A program made the translations under genes and the position numbers. A stretch of DNA of 64,000 bases, taken from an uncultured Luminiphilus sp. (GTDB taxonomy: Bacteria; Pseudomonadota; Gammaproteobacteria; Pseudomonadales; Halieaceae). Location of the stretch: assembly GCA_943787485.1 (NCBI GenBank), contig CALSMP010000005.1:124001-188000 (forward strand). Reading direction: 5' to 3'. Position 1 is the stretch's first letter; every line of letters starts with the position of its first letter. The notes under the pieces were generated by a model. It was not told the DNA's origin. It saw only the letters and a program-made list of their open reading frames with translations, and made no database searches. Of the stretch, positions 56,932 through 64,000 are shown in pieces.

Positions 56932-57714
56932 ATGTCTAACAGTACGCGTGCAAAAAACGCCGACGTCCCCTCCGACCGCGACCAACTCATGACGGTCTAC
57001 GGAAGAAAACCAGTTCTGGAGGCACTCGAGACACCGGGCCTCCAGTGCCAGACACTTCATTGGTCCCGAAGTAATCGAGACCAAGGTAGCGCCAGCGCCA
57101 TACTGAAACAGGCGCGTGCGCGAAACGTGACTGTCCGCGAACACTCCCGCGAGTCACTCGCGAGAATATCCCGAAATGGAAAACAAGACCAAGGCGTTGC
57201 TCTTGATATCCACTGCCCGCGCTTTGCATCACTCGATACCCTAGCGCGGGTCGCCGGTGAGCCGGGTTGTCGGGTATTAGCACTAGACGGTATTACTAAC
57301 CCCCAGAACGTGGGCATGATCTTACGCAGCGCTGCCGCTGCAGGCATTGAGGGCATCCTTTATCCCAAAAAAGGGGTCGCTTCACTGGGTCCGCTCGTTA
57401 TCAAAGCCTCCGCTGGCACTGCGTTTCATGCACCCATTGTGACCTGTGGTGATCTGCACGACGCGCTAAAAAAACTAAAACTCGCCGGGTTTTGTATCGC
57501 TACGTTAGACGGCGCTGCAAACAAATCTGCATTTGATTACGTCCCTCAAACAGGCACCGTCTTTGTGTTGGGCGGTGAGACCGATGGCGTCTCCAAAGCC
57601 TCGACGGAACTGGCGACGGTCACCCTGAAAATCCCCATGGCGCCAGCGATCGAGTCTCTGAACGTAGCAGTGACTGCCTCGCTGATAGCCTTTATGCCGC
57701 AACTGCGGCGCTAA
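56932..57714 (+). CDS. TrmH/SpoU-family RNA 2'-O-methyltransferase
   Basis: A 260-residue SPOUT enzyme. An N-terminal L30e-like substrate domain (TVYGRKPVLEAL) precedes the knotted domain with motif 1 DGITNPQNVGMILRSAAAAG, motif 2 VFVLGGETDGVS and motif 3 IPMAPAIESLNVAVTAS. It methylates a ribose 2'-OH in rRNA or tRNA; it resembles RlmB but is not close enough to name. Start at 56932. Convergent with the VWA gene. Confidence 0.88.
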   Translation: MSNSTRAKNADVPSDRDQLMTVYGRKPVLEALETPGLQCQTLHWSRSNRDQGSASAILKQARARNVTVREHSRESLARISRNGKQDQGVALDIHCPRFASLDTLARVAGEPGCRVLALDGITNPQNVGMILRSAAAAGIEGILYPKKGVASLGPLVIKASAGTAFHAPIVTCGDLHDALKKLKLAGFCIATLDGAANKSAFDYVPQTGTVFVLGGETDGVSKASTELATVTLKIPMAPAIESLNVAVTASLIAFMPQLRR

Positions 57715-57732
57715 GGCCAACCAAATCTCCCG

Positions 57733-58908
57733 CTACTTTGCCAAAGCCCCCATGGCCTGCTCCAAGCCCCCTAGCGTTAAGGGAAACATAGCGCCTTCCA
57801 TGAGCTGATTGGTGATTCCGATCGACTGTGTGTACTGCCACTCATCTTCCGGCACCGGGTTTAGCCACACGCACTTATCATAGGTTTGTCTGAGCCGACG
57901 CAACCACATTTCTCCGGGCTCTTCATTCCAGTGCTCCACCGACCCCCCAGGCTGAACGATTTCATAGGGAGACATGGCGGCGTCGCCTACGATGACGACC
58001 TTATAGTCATGGCCATACTTGTGCATCAAATCTAAGGTTGGTGTCCGCTGGTTATGGCGGCGGATATTGTTTTTCCACACGCTCTCGTATACGAAGTTAT
58101 GAAAGTAAAAATACTCGAGGTGCTTGAATTCGGTTCGGGCTGCTGAAAACAGTTCTTCACAGACTTTCACGTGAGGATCCATCGAGCCTCCGACGTCTAA
58201 AAATAGCAACACCTTCACCGCATTGTGGCGCTCGGGGACCATTTTTATATCGAGCAATCCCGCATTGCGCGCCGTCGAACTGATGGTGTCATCCAAGTCA
58301 AGCTCATCCGCCGACCCGGTGCGGGCAAACTTTCTGAGTCGGCGTAAGGCTACTTTGATGTTGCGGGTCCCAAGTTCGACGCCATCATCGTAATTCTTGA
58401 AGTCACGACGATCCCAAACCTTGACCGCGCGCTTGTTTTTACTCTCACCCCCGACTCGAATTCCCTCAGGGTGAAAGCCGTCATTGCCGAACGGCGAGGT
58501 GCCACCGGTACCCACCCACTTGTTACCGCCTTCATGTCTTTTCTGTTGCTCTTCGAGGCGCTTTTTGAACTCCTCGATAAGCTTCTCAAGTCCGCCTAAA
58601 GACTCGATCTTAGCCTTTTCCTCCTCGGACAGATTTTTTATAAACTCTGAACGCAACCAATCATCCGGAATAAGGGCTTCGATGATATCGTCTAGACCCT
58701 CGAGCTCGCGAAAATGCGAGCCGAATGCCTTATCGAATCGGTCGTAGTACTTTTCATCTTTCACCAGGATCGCGCGAGAAAGCTGGTAAAACCCGTCAAT
58801 ATCCGCGAACACAAGTTGCCGCCTCATGGCTTCTAGGAGATCAAGCAATTCCCGGGTAGTACATGGAACACCCGCATCCTTTAGCCCGTGAAAAAAATTG
58901 ATCAGCAT
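57733..58908 (-). CDS. VWA domain protein (CoxE-like), partner of MoxR
   Basis: A 391-residue cytoplasmic protein. Residues 1-110 are helical, then comes a charged, Gly-rich linker (EEQQKRHEGGNKWVGTGG), and a VWA domain from about 230. Its metal site reads DVGGSM (238-243) rather than DxSxS. AAA-VWA pairs of this kind act as chaperones that insert metal or remodel target complexes; the target here is unknown. It follows moxR by 11 bases. Confidence 0.88.
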   Translation of the reverse strand: MLINFFHGLKDAGVPCTTRELLDLLEAMRRQLVFADIDGFYQLSRAILVKDEKYYDRFDKAFGSHFRELEGLDDIIEALIPDDWLRSEFIKNLSEEEKAKIESLGGLEKLIEEFKKRLEEQQKRHEGGNKWVGTGGTSPFGNDGFHPEGIRVGGESKNKRAVKVWDRRDFKNYDDGVELGTRNIKVALRRLRKFARTGSADELDLDDTISSTARNAGLLDIKMVPERHNAVKVLLFLDVGGSMDPHVKVCEELFSAARTEFKHLEYFYFHNFVYESVWKNNIRRHNQRTPTLDLMHKYGHDYKVVIVGDAAMSPYEIVQPGGSVEHWNEEPGEMWLRRLRQTYDKCVWLNPVPEDEWQYTQSIGITNQLMEGAMFPLTLGGLEQAMGALAK

Positions 58909-58919
58909 GGTCGCCGTAC

Positions 58920-59765
58920 CTAGCGGGTTTCTCGACGATGCATGAATGCCAGCCGCTCCAGCAATTGTACGTCCTGTTCGTTCTTCAGGAGCGCGCCATA
59001 CAACGGTGGGATCGCTTTGCTGGGATCGCGGTTCTTGAGCACCTCATCGGGGATTTCATCGGCCATGAGGAGCTTAAGCCAATCGATTAGCTCCGATGTG
59101 CTGGGCTTTTTCTTCAGCCCCGGGATGGAGCGCAACTCGAAAAACACCTCAAGCGCCTCGGCAACGAGGCTTTGCGTAATTTGCGGATGATGCACATCGA
59201 CGATTTCGCGCATGGTATCCCGGTCTGGAAAACTGATGAAATGAAAGAAGCAGCGACGCAGGAACGCGTCCGGCAGCTCTTTTTCGTTGTTGGACGTAAT
59301 GATGATGATCGGTCGATGTCTTGCCCTGATCGTCTCACCGGTTTCATAAACGAAGAACTCCATTCGGTCGAGTTCAACCAGCAAATCATTGGGGAATTCA
59401 ATGTCCGCCTTATCAACCTCATCAATTAGCAGGACCACTTGCTCTTCGGCCTCGAACGCCTCCCACAACTTACCTTTCTTGATGTAATTGCGAATATCGT
59501 GAACCTTTTCATCTCCCAGCTGAGAATCTCGCAGACGCGATACGGCATCGTATTCGTACAGACCCTGCTGCGCCTTGGTAGTCGACTTGATGTGCCATTG
59601 GATTAAAGGCTTTTCAAGCCCAGCAGCCACCTCCTCCGCCAGCATCGTCTTACCCGTTCCAGGCTCACCTTTGATTAACAGCGGCCGCTCAAGGTTCACC
59701 GCCGCGTCCACTGCCATTCGCAGGTCATCTGTCGCAACGTAACGTTCTGTACCGGTAAACTTCAT
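58920..59765 (-). CDS. MoxR-family AAA+ ATPase
   Basis: A 281-residue ATPase: Walker A GEPGTGKTMLAEEV (33-46), Walker B VVLLIDEVDKAD, sensor I ITSNNEKELPDAFLRRCFFH with Arg finger residues. The C-terminal lid ends in the EQDVQLLERLAFMHRR region. The start MKFTGTERY at 59765 is preferred over an upstream codon that adds seven residues. It is presumed to drive the VWA partner encoded downstream. Confidence 0.92.
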   Translation of the reverse strand: MKFTGTERYVATDDLRMAVDAAVNLERPLLIKGEPGTGKTMLAEEVAAGLEKPLIQWHIKSTTKAQQGLYEYDAVSRLRDSQLGDEKVHDIRNYIKKGKLWEAFEAEEQVVLLIDEVDKADIEFPNDLLVELDRMEFFVYETGETIRARHRPIIIITSNNEKELPDAFLRRCFFHFISFPDRDTMREIVDVHHPQITQSLVAEALEVFFELRSIPGLKKKPSTSELIDWLKLLMADEIPDEVLKNRDPSKAIPPLYGALLKNEQDVQLLERLAFMHRRETR

Positions 59766-59789
59766 TTTATGATCTCTATATAGCAAGAA

Positions 59790-60131
59790 TTAGTGTGTGC
59801 GCCTCGAGGTAGCCACCACAGCCGACGCTGCAAAAAGCGCCATACCCAAGGCGCCAGCCATGGCAAGTACGGTAAAAGCACCCTTTGCGGATGACCAACC
59901 TCCGACAAACAACAGGTTAAACAACCCGACAATCAATGCTGGAGCCAACGTTTCCGCCTCGGCAGACGGGTAAGCGGGTGCCAATAAGAGGCCCAACATA
60001 GCCCCCAGCACAAGGCGGCGGAAAACAAGGCCTCGACCTTTGAGCCAGAAACGATAAACGAGTACCGAAGCCAGCAATCCAGTACTGAGGTAGAGCGCGA
60101 GCGCGACTGCGTAAGATTGCTCTGTCAGCAT
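59790..60131 (-). CDS. small membrane protein of unknown function
   Basis: A 113-residue protein with four hydrophobic segments: VALALYLSTGLLASVLVY, LVLGAMLGLLLAPAY, PALIVGLFNLLFVGG and AFTVLAMAGALGMALFAASAVV. The start lies inside the ycgL stop (7-base overlap), and 24 bases separate its stop from moxR, which suggests one operon. No family recognised. Confidence 0.75.
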   Translation of the reverse strand: MLTEQSYAVALALYLSTGLLASVLVYRFWLKGRGLVFRRLVLGAMLGLLLAPAYPSAEAETLAPALIVGLFNLLFVGGWSSAKGAFTVLAMAGALGMALFAASAVVATSRRTH

Positions 60132-60376
60132 GTATCTTTATCTCCCTCCGCCGGTGGCAGCTGCAGAAAGAAACCGCGATCGGCGATTTCCTGAAGGACA
60201 TATTTTCCGTCATATCGAGCCAACTTTCGATCTGCAGTCAGGTTCAGACTCAGCGCAAGCTCGGGATGACCAAAACCCTGCCTCAATTCGGGGGGAAGTT
60301 CTCCAAAGACACTTCCCTTGGGAAGATAGAGATACATCAAGGCTTTTCTGCTGCTCCTGTAAACGTCGACTAGCAT
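60125..60376 (-). CDS. YcgL domain protein
   Basis: An 83-residue protein: VDVYRSSRKALMYLYLP, ELRQGFGHPELALSLNL and RGFFLQLPP are the hallmarks of the YcgL family, whose function is unknown. It lies 15 bases after rnd as in Pseudomonas and other gammaproteobacteria. Confidence 0.93.
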   Translation of the reverse strand: MLVDVYRSSRKALMYLYLPKGSVFGELPPELRQGFGHPELALSLNLTADRKLARYDGKYVLQEIADRGFFLQLPPAEGDKDTC

Positions 60377-60391
60377 AGTGCACCCGCCAGT

Positions 60392-61504
60392 CTAGCCGTA
60401 GTCTTTCGCATAGGGCCAACAACCACATCGGCACGCCCATCCAGTCCAAGAATTAGGCACCTCAATCGACTCGCCTAAGGCCTCTCTAGCCATTAATTCA
60501 AGCTCTCTGCCAGGCATGAGAATTTCAACGTTCATCACGAGTTCATCAGCCAGTGTCTGCAGCGGCGCCGCGAGCTGTTTCGCCAGCGCCCTCGCTGACG
60601 ATGACGCAGGTTTGAGCAATGGCGGGGGCGGTGTTCGCTCCGCCTCCTCTCGAGCCTTCGAAATGACGTCGAGCAGGGCTTTGCCATGGCGCCGGATCAT
60701 CGACGAGGGCATGCCATCAATATCGGCCAATTGATAAGACGACTCGGGCATGCGCCGCGCCAATTCCAACAAAGCTTTGTCGGCCAAAACCCAGGACCTC
60801 GGCTTATCCTTTTGCCGCGCATGATTTTCTCGCCAATCAATAAGCGCTCGCAGCATAGCCAACTCCGTCGGTGCGAGCTTCCACGCCGATTTGAATTTTG
60901 CCAAGGGGCCTTTTCCACCGATTGTTTGCGCCGCGGATTCCAGGTGAATCCAATCCAGAACCCCACGCTGTGCCGCCATCTGCTCCATCATGGGCCAACA
61001 TGCCGCCAAAAACGTCACATCCGCCGCCGCGTAGTCGCATTGCGAGGCGCTCAAGGGCCGAGCCAGCCAATCCGAATTAGTCTCATCCTTGGCCAGCTCA
61101 ATCCCCAGAAACTGCTCGATAAGTGCCCTGTAACTCAGGCCAAAACCTAGGTTCAGCATGGCGGCTGCTTTCTGGGTATCCACCCAGCGCTCCGGCGTCA
61201 CACCCAACCAATGTGCAAACACCTCGAGATCTTCGCTGGCGCTGTGTAGCACCTTCACTACGTTGGGGCTGAGCAGCAGCTGCCTGATCGGCGCCACGTC
61301 GCTGATCACAAGCGGGTCTAGCAACCAGCAGTGCCCGGTTGTGGCCAACTGCATCAGCGCTATTTGAGGAAAAAAAGTATCGCGGCGACGGAACTCGGTA
61401 TCCACTGCAACCACGCCCTGTGAGGTAATTTCCTCGCATACCTGCGCGACCCGGTCATTGCTATCAACCCAGACCCAGCCGTTTTCAAGGGGTTTGTTAA
61501 CCAT
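60392..61504 (-). CDS. rnd: ribonuclease D
   Basis: A 370-residue 3'-5' exoribonuclease for tRNA maturation. The DEDD active site starts with VAVDTEFRRR (Asp35, Glu37), then LLDPLVISDVAPI, SEDLEVFAHWLG and SQCDYAAADVTFL (final Asp). HRDC domains follow from about 205 (RALIDWRENHARQKDKPRSWV; lower match for the second). Length near Escherichia coli RNase D (375). First gene of the rnd-ycgL-membrane protein-moxR-VWA run. Confidence 0.96.
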   Translation of the reverse strand: MVNKPLENGWVWVDSNDRVAQVCEEITSQGVVAVDTEFRRRDTFFPQIALMQLATTGHCWLLDPLVISDVAPIRQLLLSPNVVKVLHSASEDLEVFAHWLGVTPERWVDTQKAAAMLNLGFGLSYRALIEQFLGIELAKDETNSDWLARPLSASQCDYAAADVTFLAACWPMMEQMAAQRGVLDWIHLESAAQTIGGKGPLAKFKSAWKLAPTELAMLRALIDWRENHARQKDKPRSWVLADKALLELARRMPESSYQLADIDGMPSSMIRRHGKALLDVISKAREEAERTPPPPLLKPASSSARALAKQLAAPLQTLADELVMNVEILMPGRELELMAREALGESIEVPNSWTGWACRCGCWPYAKDYG

Positions 61505-61530
61505 TAAAAGAGTTTCTCAGCCATTAAAGG

Positions 61531-62139
61531 CTATCCTTGACCGGGCAGTTCGGTTCGACCGGACAGCGCGTGCGCTAGCGTCGATGAGTCCAAATATTCC
61601 AACTCACCCCCCAGTGGCACACCGTGAGCAATACGCGTCACCCTCAAGCTCCGCTGCCTCGCGCGCTCAGCAATGTAAAAGGCCGTGGCCTCGCCCTCAA
61701 CGGTGGGGTTGGTCGCAAGGATCACCTCTTCAATCTGCTCGTTGTCAAACCGCGCTTCGAGATGATCCAAACCAATTTCCGCCGGACCAATGCCGTCAAT
61801 CGGCGACAAATGCCCCATCAACACATGATAAATGCCTCGAAAGCTTGCACTTTGCTCGACTGCAATGACGTCGGCAGGGGTTTCGACAACACACAAGACG
61901 CTGTGATCGCGCCGGGGATCGCCACACAACTCACAGGTAGTGAGCTCAGTAAAATTGCGACAACGATCGCAGCGGGCCACTTTGGTCAACGCCGCCGACA
62001 GGGCTTCCGCGAGCGCCGACCCGCCGGATCGATCGCGCTCTAGAAGATGGAGCGTCATTCGCTGCGCCGATTTTGGACCGACGCCAGGCAGACACCGAAG
62101 CGCTTCTATCAACGCCGTAATTGAGGGAGAAAATTTCAT
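61531..62139 (-). CDS. recR: recombination protein RecR
   Basis: A 202-residue recombination mediator: helix-hairpin-helix ([17 protein letters not shown]), a C4 zinc finger ([16 protein letters not shown]), Toprim with [12 protein letters not shown], and Walker-B-like C-terminal helix. With RecF/RecO it loads RecA on gapped DNA. Its ATG overlaps a preceding 50-codon ORF by 4 bases; normally ybaB would be there. Confidence 0.97.
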   Translation of the reverse strand: MKFSPSITALIEALRCLPGVGPKSAQRMTLHLLERDRSGGSALAEALSAALTKVARCDRCRNFTELTTCELCGDPRRDHSVLCVVETPADVIAVEQSASFRGIYHVLMGHLSPIDGIGPAEIGLDHLEARFDNEQIEEVILATNPTVEGEATAFYIAERARQRSLRVTRIAHGVPLGGELEYLDSSTLAHALSGRTELPGQG

Positions 62140-62288
62140 ATTTTCAATAGCTTATCGTTTAAATGGAAAGCTAATAATAAATGCATATAGCGCACGTCGG
62201 CGCGCCGATACTCAGCCTGCAAGCACGGCTCGGATTGAGCAGATTGGGCGGCTGCCGCAATAACCTGCGCCACATTTCTCGCCATCAT
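62136..62288 (-). CDS. novel 50-residue ORF in the ybaB position
   Basis: A frame from ATG 62288 to TGA 62136 exactly fills the dnaX-recR gap, overlapping both neighbours by ATGA. The product begins [20 protein letters not shown] and ends [10 protein letters not shown]. It has an Ala/Gln-rich helix, one Cys, basic residues in the middle and a Leu-rich end. It shows no likeness to YbaB/EbfC, the nucleoid-associated protein usual here, and is half its length. Two 4-base overlaps argue for translation; a role is unknown. Confidence 0.6.
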   Translation of the reverse strand: MMARNVAQVIAAAAQSAQSEPCLQAEYRRADVRYMHLLLAFHLNDKLLKI

Positions 62289-64000
62289 GGCGATTCTCCG
62301 AAATTGCGCGGAGGCCTGATCGATCCTTCCACCACCGTGGCGTCGTACTCGCCGAGGAATTGAGCGAGCAGCTGGTCGTGCTGCAGGGCTTCCTCGGCAG
62401 CCCTCTGACGCTCCTCTAGCCGCCTCATGCGCAGCTCCTGCGGTGTTTTGGAGCCCACCCTGCCGGGAACCACTTCTACTTCTACTGACTGCTCGAGGAC
62501 CTGTTGAAAAGCCAGCTCCAATGCCGCCACCTGACGCTCACGAAATAGCGATGCATTATTTTCATCAAGAACAAAAGACAGCTTCCTGCCGGCAACCGCC
62601 ACCAGCTCACAATGTAGCGCAATGTTCTGGGTGACCCCGACCAAGCCCAGACTCTCAAAAAACTCGGGCCAATTCTCGCAGGTGGGGAGGTCCTCTTCCC
62701 CTCGACCTCCAGCCCTAGCTAGCGCTGATACTTCTATTTTTGGATTACGTTCGCTCTCCATCAGCGGCTCGATGATGCTGGGGGTATCCGTGGGGTCGGC
62801 TGAAGCCACCAACATATCGTCGACCTGAACTACGGGCTCGGTCTCGATTTGCGGTGACGCCACCGGCTCTACCGGTGGCCTAGACTTTTTTCCCGGGGGC
62901 GCCTCGTTCGATTGCGCCTGTTTCGAAGCCGGGCCTGACTCCGAAGTTAACCCTCCCTGCCCCGCGACATCGATAGGGGCCGGCCGAAACGCCATCATCC
63001 TGAACAGCGTCATTTCCAGCGCAGCCCTAGGATCGGGGACGATCGGCAGGTCGCGCCTTCCGTTAATAGCAAATTGATAACACAGCTGGGTGTCTTCGAG
63101 GCTCATCTGTTCAGCAAAGTCGCGCATTCGCTCGGCCTCGCTCCACACACCATCCACCGAGTCGGGGACTAACTGTAATGTGGTCAGCTGATGAAAAACC
63201 CCGATGAGCTCGTCAAGCGTCGCCCCGTAATCGGGCGCGTGCTCCGCAATGCTAGCCACACCCTCAAGCAGCTTCGTCGCATCACCCGACACGACCGCCT
63301 CGACCACATCTAATACGCGCCCCCTATCGACAGTACCGAGCATGTCCCGGACATCAGCCTCGATCAGTTTTCCCGAACCGAAAGCGATGGCTTGGTCGGT
63401 CAAACTCAGGGCATCACGCATCGAGCCTTCGGCACCTCGCGCTAACAGTTGCAAGGCGCCATCATCAAAGGCCACTGACTCTTCGCTTAGGATCTGCGCA
63501 AGGTGCTCAACAATTTGCTCAGGCACCATATTTTTTAGGTTGAACTGCAAACAACGCGAGAGAATGGTTGCGGGCAGCTTTTGCGGGTCTGTCGTCGCCA
63601 GCAGAAATTTCGCATGCGGCGGCGGCTCTTCCAGTGTCTTGAGGAGCGCGTTAAAGCTGTGGTTGGAGAGCATGTGCACTTCGTCAATGAGATAGATTTT
63701 GAAGCGCGAGCGTGTTGGGGCGTACTGCACGTTATCGAGCAGTTCGCGGGTATCCTCGACTTTGGTTCGAGATGCGGCGTCTACCTCGATCAGATCGACC
63801 GAACGCCCCTCCGCAATTTCTCGGCAGGAGGCACAGTCGCCACAGGGAGTTGCGGTGACGCCACCATCGCAATTTAGGCACTTGGCCAAAATTCTGGCTA
63901 CCGTGGTCTTGCCGACGCCGCGGGTTCCCGTGAACAAATACGCGTGATGAAGCCGATCATGATCGAGCGCGTTTACCAGCGCTCTCAGTACGTGCTGCTG
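62285..64000 (-). CDS. dnaX: DNA polymerase III subunits tau/gamma (5' end outside window)
   Basis: 571 residues are visible; the reading frame is open at the window edge, and only the first ~20 residues are missing. AAA+ domain: Walker A GTRGVGKTTVA, zinc module CLNC...CGDCASC, Walker B-type LIDEVHMLS, sensor I LATTDP. Domain III and the tau-specific region follow, with a low-complexity link (APPGKKSRPPVEPV) and a C-terminal part that binds polymerase alpha and DnaB. A complete programmed frameshift signal in the link predicts that gamma is made as well. Confidence 0.97.
   Translation of the reverse strand, partial: QQHVLRALVNALDHDRLHHAYLFTGTRGVGKTTVARILAKCLNCDGGVTATPCGDCASCREIAEGRSVDLIEVDAASRTKVEDTRELLDNVQYAPTRSRFKIYLIDEVHMLSNHSFNALLKTLEEPPPHAKFLLATTDPQKLPATILSRCLQFNLKNMVPEQIVEHLAQILSEESVAFDDGALQLLARGAEGSMRDALSLTDQAIAFGSGKLIEADVRDMLGTVDRGRVLDVVEAVVSGDATKLLEGVASIAEHAPDYGATLDELIGVFHQLTTLQLVPDSVDGVWSEAERMRDFAEQMSLEDTQLCYQFAINGRRDLPIVPDPRAALEMTLFRMMAFRPAPIDVAGQGGLTSESGPASKQAQSNEAPPGKKSRPPVEPVASPQIETEPVVQVDDMLVASADPTDTPSIIEPLMESERNPKIEVSALARAGGRGEEDLPTCENWPEFFESLGLVGVTQNIALHCELVAVAGRKLSFVLDENNASLFRERQVAALELAFQQVLEQSVEVEVVPGRVGSKTPQELRMRRLEERQRAAEEALQHDQLLAQFLGEYDATVVEGSIRPPRNFGESP
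62859..62905 (-). promoter_or_regulatory. dnaX: programmed -1 ribosomal frameshift signal of dnaX
   Basis: In dnaX frame the codons GGA AAA AAG make the slippery heptamer A AAA AAG (62891-62885). GAGG (62905-62902), Shine-Dalgarno-like, lies 10 bases upstream. Five bases downstream, GCCACCGG (62879-62872) and CCGGTGGC (62866-62859) form a perfect 8-base stem with a 5-base loop. After slipping, one Val codon (GTC) is followed by TAG (62882-62880). This is the Escherichia coli arrangement that yields gamma, though its codons differ. Confidence 0.88.

Overview
The window is bacterial chromosome, about 55-57% GC and densely coded on both strands. It has no rRNA, insertion sequence, prophage or CRISPR array. 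Gene content and order point to a marine gammaproteobacterium: Na+-translocating NADH:quinone reductase (nqrABCDEF-apbE-nqrM), lolCDE, the ADP-heptose genes, gap-mfd-csiV next to nqr, lexA/topA neighbours as in Pseudomonas, ycgL-rnd, and sodium-coupled transporters. The exosortase H pair and the photolyase cluster would suit the OM60/NOR5 (Halieaceae) or a nearby Cellvibrionales lineage. That placement is inference.

Layout. 0-7 kb: the end of a secreted beta-helix protein, a CPA1 Na+/H+ antiporter, two small orphan genes, tRNA-Leu(UAA), an NSS Na+ symporter, and exosortase H with its partner. 7-13 kb: a probable light/photodamage module made of a MerR-type regulator with CarH-like operator repeats, a divergent sigma-70 factor, a TIGR01777-type SDR, a class II-like sirtuin overlapping a photolyase, then a cyclase-family hydrolase. 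13.7-17.7 kb: patatin phospholipase and two periplasmic amidohydrolase-fold proteins, one lacking its metal ligands. 17.7-20.4 kb: gmhA-gmhB-hldE for LPS heptose. 20.5-29.6 kb: a broken DUF1330 gene, tRNA-Cys and tRNA-Gly, then the envelope/repair run exbB-exbD-msbA-lpxK-kdsB-murB-uvrC-pgsA. kdsB and murB carry single-base insertions that look like sequence errors. 29.7-32.7 kb: comEC and a divergent DUF2062 gene.

32.7-43 kb: one long minus-strand block, nqrABCDEF-apbE-nqrM-lolCDE, coupling respiratory sodium export and its flavin/iron maturation factors to lipoprotein export. 43-52 kb: gap, mfd, csiV, an MscS-type channel and lexA with two SOS boxes. 52-57.7 kb: two conserved small genes, topA, a membrane-anchored unknown, a universal stress protein, a glutaredoxin-like protein and a TrmH-family methyltransferase. 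57.7-64 kb, minus strand: dnaX (5' end outside), a 50-residue ORF, recR, rnd, ycgL, a membrane protein, and a MoxR ATPase-VWA pair.

Most notable: (1) dnaX contains every element of a programmed -1 frameshift; (2) the dnaX-recR gap, where ybaB is expected, holds only a 50-codon ORF with 4-base overlaps at both ends; (3) the MerR-sigma-sirtuin-photolyase cluster has helically phased direct repeats just upstream of the regulator. No stretch of more than 300 bases lacks a feature.
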